A program made the translations under genes and the position numbers. From an uncultured Akkermansia sp. (GTDB lineage Bacteria > Verrucomicrobiota > Verrucomicrobiia > Verrucomicrobiales > Akkermansiaceae), in the NCBI GenBank assembly GCA_904501915.1, contig CAJGCV010000065.1, positions 1 to 11,685 of the forward strand: a stretch of 11,685 nt of DNA. Reading direction: 5' to 3'. This document shows positions 5,496-11,685 of the stretch, piece after piece. Position 1 is the first letter of the stretch; each line of letters opens with the position of its first letter. The notes under the pieces were generated by a model, which worked only from the letters and a program-made list of their open reading frames with translations, was not told where the DNA came from and did not search any database.

Positions 5496-7586
5496 ATGAC
5501 ACTCGAACACCCCTTTCTTGATGATACCCAGCTGCCCGCCTGGTCGCAGCTGAGCCCGGAAAAAGCCCGTGTGGATATCCGCCTGGCCATTGAACAGGCC
5601 AAAGCCACGGTGGATTCCATCTGCCAGGTGCAGGAACCGAGCTACGAGAACACCTTTGCCGCGCTGGAAAACAGCAGCGCCGCTCTCATGCGCGGCTGGC
5701 AGCGCCTGAACCACCTGCGCTCGGTCATGGACTCCCCCGAGCTGCGCGAGGTCATCAACGAACTCATGCCCGAGGTGGTCATCTACTCCAGCAGCGTAAC
5801 GCTCAACCCCCAGCTCTACGCCGTGCTCAAGAATGCCGCCGCGCAGCCCTGGGTGCTGGAACTCTCCGCCGTGAAGCAGCGTTTCATCTCTGAAACCCTG
5901 GCAGATTTCCGCGAAAGCGGCGCCGACCTGCCGGAAGACAAGAAAGCCCGCTACGCCGAGCTTTCCCCCGAGCTGGCCCAGCTCTCCCAGCAATTCGGCG
6001 AGCACGTGCTCGATTCCACCAATGCGTGGGAATACGTAACCAGCGATGAAAGCGAGCTGGCCGGTCTGCCGGAATCTGCCCGCGAAGCCGCCCGACAGGA
6101 TGCTCTGTCCAAGGGCCACGGCAGCGAGGAGATGCCCGCCTGGCACTTCAGCCTGCAGTTCACCAGCATCCAACCCGTGCTCACCTTCGCAGATAACGCC
6201 GCCCTGCGCGAACGTGTGTGGCGCGGCATGCAGAGCAAGGGCACAGAAGCCTACGATAACGCCCCGCTCATCGACAAGATTCTGACCCTGCGCGCTGAAA
6301 AAGCCGCTCTGCTGGGCTACGAGCGCTATTCCGACTATGTGACCAGCCGCCGCATGGCCGGCAGCGGACAGAATGCGCTGAACTTCATCAACAAACTGCA
6401 CGAGCAGGTGCGCCCCGCATTCCTGGAAGAGCAGGAAGCCATCCGCCGCTTTGCCGAGGAACAGACCGGCACCGCCATCCCCACCATGGAACCCTGGAGC
6501 ATCGGCTACTGGAGCGAGAAGCGCCGCAAAGCGCTCTATGACTTCGACACCGAGGAGCTGCGCCCCTACTACGCCATGCAGAACGTACTGGACGGCATGT
6601 TCTCCATCTACGCGGGGCTCTACGGCATCCGCTTCACCCAGAAGGAAACAGCCTGCGTGCAGCCCGGCGAGGAAGTACCCGCCGGGGCGGTGGAAGTGTG
6701 GCATCCCGAAGTGCTCTTCTACGAGGTGCACGATGAGGAAAGCGGCGAGCACCTGGGCTCATTCTACGCCGACTGGTATCCGCGCGACGTGAAGCGTGCC
6801 GGCGCCTGGATGGATCCGCTGAGCACCGGTCTGCCCCCCATAAACGGGCAGCCGCGCGAGCCGCATCTGGCGTTCATGTGCGGCAACATGAGCCGTCCCG
6901 TGGGCGACAAGCCCGCCCTGCTCAACCACTACGAGGTAGAGACCGTGTTCCACGAGTTCGGCCACCTGATGCACCAGATACTCAGCAACGTGGAGGTGCG
7001 TTCCCTCGGCGGGTGCAATGTGGCCTGGGACTTCGTGGAGCTGCCCAGCCAGATAAACGAGAACTGGACCTGGGAACCCGAGGCCATAGCCCGCTATGCC
7101 CGCCACTGGCAGACCGGCGAGCTCATGCCCTGCGCTCTCATGGACAAGATGCTGGCCGCCCGCAACTACGGCGCCGCCACCTTCTTCATGCGCCAGCTCT
7201 GCTTCGGCAAGATTGACCTGGAGCTGCACACCAACACCGCCGCCTACCTGGGCCGCGATGTGGAGGAAGTGGACCGCGAAATCCTGGCAGACTACCGCAT
7301 ACCCACCACCGAGCCGGGCAACAGCGTGCTGCGCGCCTTCTCCCACATTTTCGACGGCGGCTACGAAAGTGGCTACTATTCCTACAAGTGGGCCGAGGTG
7401 CTTGATGCCGATGCTTTCTCCCGCTTTGCGCAGGAAGGCATCTTCAACCCCGCCACGGGGCGCGATTTCCGCCGCTGCATCCTCTCCCAGGGCAACAGCC
7501 GCCCGGCTGCCGAGCTGTACCGCGACTTCATGCAGCGCGACCCGGACACCACTGCCCTGCTCCGCCGCTGCGGAATCGAATCTTGA
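5496..7586 (+). CDS. prlC: Oligopeptidase A-type M3 zinc metallopeptidase
   Basis: A cytoplasmic zinc peptidase of family M3 that cleaves short peptides, for example signal-peptide fragments and products of ATP-dependent proteases. The 696 residues match the usual length of about 680. The zinc site is visible as H486-E-F-G-H490, with the third ligand E515 in WDFVELPSQ, 29 residues after the first histidine as in thimet oligopeptidase. H617 and the tyrosine-rich GGYESGYYSYKW (621-632) form the substrate-binding loop typical of the family. Segments such as ELAGLPESA (187-195), GAWMD (436-440) and KMLAARNY (551-558) resemble E. coli oligopeptidase A closely, which supports this subtype over peptidyl-dipeptidase Dcp. 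There is no signal peptide. It is transcribed away from the ATPase from its own promoter; the next gene, 58 bases on, also has its own promoter. Confidence 0.93.
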   Translation: MTLEHPFLDDTQLPAWSQLSPEKARVDIRLAIEQAKATVDSICQVQEPSYENTFAALENSSAALMRGWQRLNHLRSVMDSPELREVINELMPEVVIYSSSVTLNPQLYAVLKNAAAQPWVLELSAVKQRFISETLADFRESGADLPEDKKARYAELSPELAQLSQQFGEHVLDSTNAWEYVTSDESELAGLPESAREAARQDALSKGHGSEEMPAWHFSLQFTSIQPVLTFADNAALRERVWRGMQSKGTEAYDNAPLIDKILTLRAEKAALLGYERYSDYVTSRRMAGSGQNALNFINKLHEQVRPAFLEEQEAIRRFAEEQTGTAIPTMEPWSIGYWSEKRRKALYDFDTEELRPYYAMQNVLDGMFSIYAGLYGIRFTQKETACVQPGEEVPAGAVEVWHPEVLFYEVHDEESGEHLGSFYADWYPRDVKRAGAWMDPLSTGLPPINGQPREPHLAFMCGNMSRPVGDKPALLNHYEVETVFHEFGHLMHQILSNVEVRSLGGCNVAWDFVELPSQINENWTWEPEAIARYARHWQTGELMPCALMDKMLAARNYGAATFFMRQLCFGKIDLELHTNTAAYLGRDVEEVDREILADYRIPTTEPGNSVLRAFSHIFDGGYESGYYSYKWAEVLDADAFSRFAQEGIFNPATGRDFRRCILSQGNSRPAAELYRDFMQRDPDTTALLRRCGIES

Positions 7587-7600
7587 ACATATCTTTACGC

Positions 7601-7629
7601 TTGAACTGTCAGAGCGTATAGCATAGAAT
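7601..7629 (+). promoter_or_regulatory. Promoter of the Hsp33-like gene
   Basis: TTGAAC (7601-7606), 17 bases and TAGAAT (7624-7629), lying 14 bases after the peptidase stop. Transcription near 7636 leaves a leader of about nine bases before the ATG at 7645, without a Shine-Dalgarno. Confidence 0.65.
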
Positions 7630-7644
7630 GGACGAAACACCACC

Positions 7645-8436
7645 ATGACTGAAGCAGAACAAAAACCGGTCGAAGAGTTTACCAAGGTAGAATCCATCTT
7701 TGTGCGCGGGCGCAACTGCCTGCTGCTGCGGGCGGATTTCTCCCCCATGTTCGTGGATTACTACCTTCACCTCATGCAGCACGGTCTGCGCAATGAGGAG
7801 ACGGAGGACACCGTGCTCAAGAAGCTGCTGGCCTATTTCACGCTGCACCTGGTCTCGCGCCCCTGGCAGGAATACCACGCGTGGACTTTCAATGTGTGTA
7901 CGCCGCGTCTGGCCAACTACTTCATCTCCGGGTCCTCGCTGACAGAGGATGTAGTGGGCCGCGCTTTCCGCGATGGGGTGCGCGAGACAGACAAGAACAT
8001 GCTCTTTGCCCAGAACCTGCTGCCCAACAAGGAACCGCAGACCTCCGTCATCACCCTGCCACAGGGGGCAGTGGAGGAATGGGTGCAGGATTTCTACCGC
8101 CAGAGCGAGCAGCGCCAGTCCCGCGCCTTTGATTTGGGGGAAGACAAGTTCGCCCTCATCACTGCCCAGCCGGATGCCGACCACGACTGGCTGCTGGAGC
8201 TCACCGCCGATGATGTGCGCAGCATTTCTGAAACCGAACAGACCAAGCTGCTGGAAACCCGCAAGTTCAAATTCCAGTGCGGCTGCACCGTGGAGAAGAT
8301 ACTGCCCGTGGTGCGCGCCATGAAGCACGATTTTGCCGATTTGCTTTCCGAGCAGGGATTCCTGGAAATCAACTGCCCGCGCTGCGGTGCCTCTTACAAG
8401 GTCACACCGGAGCAAGTTCAACAACAGGAAAATTGA
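7645..8436 (+). CDS. hslO: Hsp33-like redox-regulated chaperone
   Basis: Hsp33 is a cytoplasmic holdase activated when a C-terminal zinc centre is oxidised, protecting proteins during oxidative or bleach stress. This 263-residue protein carries the expected centre: C212-G-C214 and, 29 residues later, C244-P-R-C247, followed by GASYKV like the usual 'CxFCxxxY'. Upstream lies YRQSEQ (151-156), matching the conserved Hsp33 YxxQSEQ segment. The N-terminal two thirds are more diverged than in E. coli Hsp33, and the protein is somewhat shorter than the usual 290 or so, with extra cysteines at 25 and 85. The start at 7645 is the first ATG in frame after the promoter. It sits 14 bases before the lipoprotein gene, which may share its transcript. 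A chaperone-fold protein with an altered trigger is possible, but the zinc motif makes Hsp33 the best name. Confidence 0.8.
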   Translation: MTEAEQKPVEEFTKVESIFVRGRNCLLLRADFSPMFVDYYLHLMQHGLRNEETEDTVLKKLLAYFTLHLVSRPWQEYHAWTFNVCTPRLANYFISGSSLTEDVVGRAFRDGVRETDKNMLFAQNLLPNKEPQTSVITLPQGAVEEWVQDFYRQSEQRQSRAFDLGEDKFALITAQPDADHDWLLELTADDVRSISETEQTKLLETRKFKFQCGCTVEKILPVVRAMKHDFADLLSEQGFLEINCPRCGASYKVTPEQVQQQEN

Positions 8437-8450
8437 TTTCACCGCCGCTC

Positions 8451-9128
8451 ATGCTGCTGCGCCTGCTCAGTCTGACCTGTACCGCCGCCCTGCTCTGCTG
8501 CACGGGCTGCAATTCAGTGCGCACAGTGTATGATTCTCAGGGCAACGTAGTGACCGATGCACCGGGAGGCGAGAAAGACCTCATGACCTCGTACGAGAAG
8601 AAGTTCAACAGCAGCTTCACCGTAAAAAAAACCGCCGATGGCGTTCCCCAGACGGTCTCCAACAGGACAAGCCCCTTCCAGCGCGACATCGACAACGCAC
8701 GCAAAAACAAGGAACAATACTCCACCAAGGGGTTCTACGCCGGTTCCAACTCCATGTTCAACGGCAAAAGCTTCAACGGCGCCGGCAAGGGCTTCAATTT
8801 CAGCAGGTCAGACATCCAAAGGAGCAGGAACTCCATGTTTTCCTCGCATTCCCAGCCGGATTTCATGAATGAGAGCCACGGCATCAGCCACTCGAATGCA
8901 TTCATCGCCAACGCTGTCTCCCGCTCTCACATGGAAGGCAAGGGCGTTAACACCAACCGTTATTACATGTCTGGTGGCTCTCCCTACTCCGCCTCCGACA
9001 TCAGCAACTACATTGAGCGGAACCGAAACAAAACCCCGCAACCGGACATCATTGACCACCAGGAATCATACCAACAGTACCGCGAAGGTATCCGCGGGCT
9101 GCTGGGGCGTGATAATGAAGCCTATTGA
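8451..9128 (+). CDS. Small putative lipoprotein of unknown function
   Basis: The 225-residue product begins with MLLRLLSLTCTAALLCCTGC, a signal peptide with a lipobox-like CTGC ending at C20, so the mature protein is probably lipid-anchored. The -3 residue is Cys rather than the usual Leu, which is unusual. The mature part is hydrophilic and rich in Ser, Asn, Gly and Lys. NSMF occurs twice (100-103, 127-130), and Gly/Phe/Asn-rich segments lie between residues 95 and 117. It has no domain I recognise and looks largely disordered. The same frame stays open upstream into the chaperone gene, but the signal peptide fixes the start at 8451 (a TTG at 8433 is a weaker option). No promoter or ribosome binding site is visible in the 14-base gap, so it probably depends on transcription from the chaperone gene. 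The exported peptidase follows it. Confidence 0.75.
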   Translation: MLLRLLSLTCTAALLCCTGCNSVRTVYDSQGNVVTDAPGGEKDLMTSYEKKFNSSFTVKKTADGVPQTVSNRTSPFQRDIDNARKNKEQYSTKGFYAGSNSMFNGKSFNGAGKGFNFSRSDIQRSRNSMFSSHSQPDFMNESHGISHSNAFIANAVSRSHMEGKGVNTNRYYMSGGSPYSASDISNYIERNRNKTPQPDIIDHQESYQQYREGIRGLLGRDNEAY

Positions 9129-9134
9129 TTTTGC

Positions 9135-9163
9135 TTGCACAATCAGAAAGATTAAGGTAGCAT
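9135..9163 (+). promoter_or_regulatory. Promoter of the exported C39-like peptidase gene
   Basis: TTGCAC (9135-9140), 17 bases and TAGCAT (9158-9163). The expected start point falls on the ATG at 9170 itself, which gives a leaderless mRNA. A second in-frame ATG follows directly at 9173. Confidence 0.65.
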
Positions 9164-9169
9164 GGGCGC

Positions 9170-10396
9170 ATGATGCGCCATGCTGCTTTTTTTATTATTC
9201 TGTTCTGCGCCACCGCACTGGGGGTTGATATATCAACCCACGTAAAGTCCGGCGATATCTGGAAAGAGTCCATGCAGAAAACCATGCAGGGAGCACGCAT
9301 CAAGCGACCTGACGCGGAGCACGTGCTCACCCCAGAGCTCACCATTGGTTCCATAACCACAGGTGAAGTGGTCATCGCCCACAAGGATTTAACCCCCATC
9401 TCCATGCAGGCCATGCTTTACAACAAGGGAGATGACGGCACCATTGACGAAGAGCGATACAACAGCATCATCAGCGACACCCGCACTGCCATCGATGAAC
9501 TTACTGGAGTCAAAGCCAAATACTCCGGCAACAACAAACGCAACTCGGCCGTAAAGCTCAAGACGTGGGAGTGGAAATGGGAGGCTGGTGTCATCCGGCT
9601 GGAAGCGAATTCTACCGGCAAAAAAAAGAAATTTCAGCCGGAATTCATCCGACTCAACCTGGCGGCAGATGCCAAGACCCTGAGCAGCGGCGGTGCGAGT
9701 GACAGTGTCCGCAGAAGCGAACTGCGTGACAACATCGTAACAGAAGATGATGGTACCGTGTGGCTCAAAGGCATTCCCATGGTGGACCAAGGGCAGAAAG
9801 GCTACTGCATGCCCGCCACTCTCGCACGCATTTTTGCTTTCTACGGCATGGATAAAGTAGACCAGCATTCCCTTGCAGACCTGTGCGACAGTTCCGGCAG
9901 CGACGGTACGACCCCCAAGGGCATGGAAGAGGCCATGAAAAATGTCTGTAAGAGTTTCCGCTCCAAGTTCATCGTGCTGGAAGATTGTGCAACAACCGCT
10001 AAATCCGTTACCGACCTGTACAACAAACAGGCAAAGCGAGATGACAAGCAGCTCATAACCCCCATGTCCAGCGTTTTCGAATGCGCCGATGCCGACGTAC
10101 TCCGCAAGGTACGCGCAGGCAAAGCCAACCAGGTAAACAAATGGCTCAAGGATATCAAGAAACACGTTGATACCGGCACCCCCGTTATCTGGCTGGTCAT
10201 GGTGGGCATCTACCAGGAAGAAATTCCCCTGCCTCAGCAACGCGGCGGTCATGCCCGCCTCATCATCGGTTACAATCTCAAGAAACAAACCATTATCTAC
10301 ACCGATTCCTGGGGAGAAGCGCACGCCCGCAAAACCATGCCTGCAGCAAACGCCATCAGCATGACGATGGGGCGCTACGTTATCCGCCTGCGTTAA
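9170..10396 (+). CDS. Exported C39-like cysteine peptidase
   Basis: The 408-residue protein starts with a short hydrophobic signal peptide (AAFFIILFCATALG, 5-18), so it is exported, most likely to the periplasm or cell surface. The C-terminal half has papain-fold marks of the C39-like group: VDQGQKGYCMPAT (205-217) with oxyanion Q207 and nucleophile C213, GGHARLIIGYN (359-369) with catalytic H361, and YTDSWGE (377-383) with D379 as third residue. Residues 20-190 form a region I do not recognise, rich in charged residues, with a tryptophan-rich strand near 133-137 (WEWKW). It could be a propeptide or a binding domain. Between the cysteine and the histidine there is a longer insertion (about 230-335) than in minimal C39 domains. 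Substrate is unknown; peptides in or near the envelope are the likely targets. It has its own promoter, 6 bases past the lipoprotein stop. Confidence 0.75.
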   Translation: MMRHAAFFIILFCATALGVDISTHVKSGDIWKESMQKTMQGARIKRPDAEHVLTPELTIGSITTGEVVIAHKDLTPISMQAMLYNKGDDGTIDEERYNSIISDTRTAIDELTGVKAKYSGNNKRNSAVKLKTWEWKWEAGVIRLEANSTGKKKKFQPEFIRLNLAADAKTLSSGGASDSVRRSELRDNIVTEDDGTVWLKGIPMVDQGQKGYCMPATLARIFAFYGMDKVDQHSLADLCDSSGSDGTTPKGMEEAMKNVCKSFRSKFIVLEDCATTAKSVTDLYNKQAKRDDKQLITPMSSVFECADADVLRKVRAGKANQVNKWLKDIKKHVDTGTPVIWLVMVGIYQEEIPLPQQRGGHARLIIGYNLKKQTIIYTDSWGEAHARKTMPAANAISMTMGRYVIRLR

Positions 10397-10423
10397 TTTT
10401 TCGATATTCCGTTTCGTTTCCTC

Positions 10424-10452
10424 TTGATTTGATATGCAACTCCATGTAGAAT
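10424..10452 (+). promoter_or_regulatory. Promoter of the E1 dehydrogenase genes
   Basis: TTGATT (10424-10429), 17 bases and TAGAAT (10447-10452). The -10 box covers the first two bases of an ATG at 10451, so that ATG cannot lie in this transcript. The start point would be near 10459. No terminator hairpin is visible between the peptidase stop at 10396 and this promoter. Confidence 0.65.
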
Positions 10453-10474
10453 GGGAAACGTGAACGGAAACAAC

Positions 10475-11443
10475 ATGCAAGAGGCAGCGCGAAGCGCCTA
10501 CCGGGCCATGGTGATGGCCCGCGCCTTTGATACCAAGATTTCTGCGCTCTACAAGGCCGGCAAGATATTCGGCGGCGTATTCCTGGGGCGCGGGCACGAG
10601 GCCATCGCAGCCAGCGAAAGTGTATTTCTGACCCGGGGAGAGGATGTGTATAACCCCTTCATCCGCGAACAAGCCGGTCGCTGCGCCTGGGGCGAAAGCG
10701 TACTGGAAAGCGCTCGTTCGTATCTGGGCAGCACACAAGGTTACATGCGCGGACGCGACAGCAACATCCACTGGGGCAATCCGGCCGTGGGGCATCCCGC
10801 ACCGATTTCGCACCTGGGCGCCATGGTTTCCGTGGTGGCAGGCATGATGATGGCCAAGCGGTTCAAAGGCATAACCGGGCGTGTGGGTGTGCTCAACATA
10901 GGCGATGGCACCACCTCTGTGGGTGCTACGCACGAAGGGCTCAACCTCATCGCAGTAGAAAAGCTTCCGGTTGTAACCGTCGTAACCAACAACCAGTTTG
11001 CATACTCCACCCCGAACTGCCAGGAATTTGCCGGCAGTCTCATGGACAGGGGACGCGGCTATGGATTCACCTGCCACGAATGCGACGGCACTGACTTCAT
11101 GGAAACTCTGGCAACCATGGAAAAAGCCATCTCTGCCGCCCGTGCCGGTGAAGGTCCGCAGTGGGTTGTGGCCAACACCCTGCGTATGTGCGGCCATGGC
11201 GAACATGATGACGCAGCCTACATTCCCGAGGAATTGAAAGCCGCCTTTGCAGACCGCGACCCGCTTTCCGTAGCGCGCCGCCAGATGCAGGAAGCCGGCT
11301 GGCTGACAGAAGAAGAAGCGCAGCAATGGGACGATGAATGCCGCGACGAAGTGCAGCGGCTTGTGGCCCAGGCCCAGCGCGAAGCAACCCCGAACCCCGC
11401 AGAGGAGGATTGGAGCGCCACCTCCTGGAAACCCGAATACTGA
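10475..11443 (+). CDS. pdhA: Pyruvate/acetoin dehydrogenase E1 component, alpha subunit
   Basis: The thiamine-diphosphate subunit that decarboxylates a 2-oxoacid (or cleaves acetoin) and passes the acyl group to the lipoyl arm of E2. The thiamine/magnesium motif is G143-D-G145 with N172-N173 about 30 residues later (GDGTTSVGATHEGLN, then VTNNQFAYSTP). GHEAIAA (40-46) and the C-terminal GHGEHDDAAYIP (240-251), equivalent to the usual R-x-GHxxxDD loop, are also present. From 10475 the protein is 322 residues, usual for the split alpha subunit. The frame is open from an ATG at 10451, but that lies in the -10 box, so 10475 (or a leaderless GTG at 10460) is preferred. It overlaps the E1 beta gene by one base. 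Sequence alone does not separate pyruvate from acetoin or branched-chain use; E2 and E3 are outside the window. Confidence 0.88.
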   Translation: MQEAARSAYRAMVMARAFDTKISALYKAGKIFGGVFLGRGHEAIAASESVFLTRGEDVYNPFIREQAGRCAWGESVLESARSYLGSTQGYMRGRDSNIHWGNPAVGHPAPISHLGAMVSVVAGMMMAKRFKGITGRVGVLNIGDGTTSVGATHEGLNLIAVEKLPVVTVVTNNQFAYSTPNCQEFAGSLMDRGRGYGFTCHECDGTDFMETLATMEKAISAARAGEGPQWVVANTLRMCGHGEHDDAAYIPEELKAAFADRDPLSVARRQMQEAGWLTEEEAQQWDDECRDEVQRLVAQAQREATPNPAEEDWSATSWKPEY

Positions 11444-11685
11444 TGCCGACCATGAGCGTAACCTACATAGATGCCATACACCAGGCGCTGGATGAACTGC
11501 TGTCCGAAGACCCGGATGTATTCCTGATGGGTGAAGACATTGCAGGCAAGTTCGGTGGTGCATTCAAAGCCACCAAGGGTCTGGATGCCAAATATCCCGG
11601 GCGCGTGCTCAATGCCCCCATTGCAGAAGATGCGCTGGCCGGCGTGGGCATAGGTGCCGCCATCGGTGGCATGAAGCCCATCATC
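11443..11685 (+). CDS. pdhB: Pyruvate/acetoin dehydrogenase E1 component, beta subunit (partial)
   Basis: The first 81 codons of the E1 beta subunit, cut by the window end. Typical N-terminal segments are visible: SVTYIDAIHQALDELL, then VFLMGEDIAGKFGGAFKATKGL, then the conserved RVLNAPIAEDALAGVGIGAA. The beta subunit completes the thiamine site at the interface with alpha. The ATG at 11443 shares a base with the alpha stop (TGATG), which points to translational coupling; a second ATG at 11452 gives MSVTYIDA and is closer to the usual family start. The GGAGG at 11403-11407 is inside the alpha gene and too far away to be its ribosome binding site. Confidence 0.9.
   Translation, partial: MPTMSVTYIDAIHQALDELLSEDPDVFLMGEDIAGKFGGAFKATKGLDAKYPGRVLNAPIAEDALAGVGIGAAIGGMKPII

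Overview
The window is a gene-dense stretch of bacterial chromosome. It is GC-rich in the core genes, with short gaps and mostly plus-strand genes. The gene content (metK, an oligopeptidase A-type peptidase, an Hsp33-like chaperone, a C39-like exported peptidase, a 2-oxoacid dehydrogenase E1 pair) and the absence of Shine-Dalgarno sequences on the core genes suggest a Gram-negative gut-type bacterium. My best guess is Verrucomicrobiota, perhaps near Akkermansia. That guess rests on general resemblance and has no diagnostic marker in the window behind it.

Layout: (1) 232-3433 holds two adjacent, diverged paralogues that look like U32-peptidase-type TIM-barrel proteins, followed 16 bases later by metK (S-adenosylmethionine synthase). 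All three probably share one promoter at 195-223. (2) 3433-3591 is an array of small hairpins. Several share a GCA loop and an ATTTCAT flank, and the first ones probably end the metK transcript. (3) 3681-3883 has a good promoter followed by a frameshifted, truncated membrane-protein remnant that runs into the end of the next gene. (4) 3840-5198 on the minus strand is an AAA/DUF4143-type ATPase. It is visibly AT-richer, has the only strong Shine-Dalgarno in the window and its own promoter, and carries three 33-base-period repeats upstream, so it looks acquired. (5) 5496-7586 is an M3 metallopeptidase (oligopeptidase A), followed by an Hsp33-like redox chaperone (7645-8436), a small lipoprotein (8451-9128) and an exported C39-like cysteine peptidase (9170-10396). 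(6) 10475 to the window end is the E1 alpha gene and the start of the E1 beta gene of a pyruvate or acetoin-type dehydrogenase, overlapping at TGATG.

A common thread is promoter placement. Upstream of five core genes, and of the remnant, there is a TTG-type -35 box, a spacer of exactly 17 bases and a TANNAT -10 box. In the five intact genes this sits so close to the start codon that the predicted mRNA is leaderless or has a leader of about 15 bases or less. This pattern moves the E1 alpha start to 10475, because the first in-frame ATG (10451) lies inside the -10 box. Likewise the ATPase start is moved to 5198.

The most unusual items are the U32-like paralogue pair with four matching cysteines each, the covarying hairpin array, the repeats and remnant around the ATPase, and the exported peptidase with an unrecognised N-terminal region.
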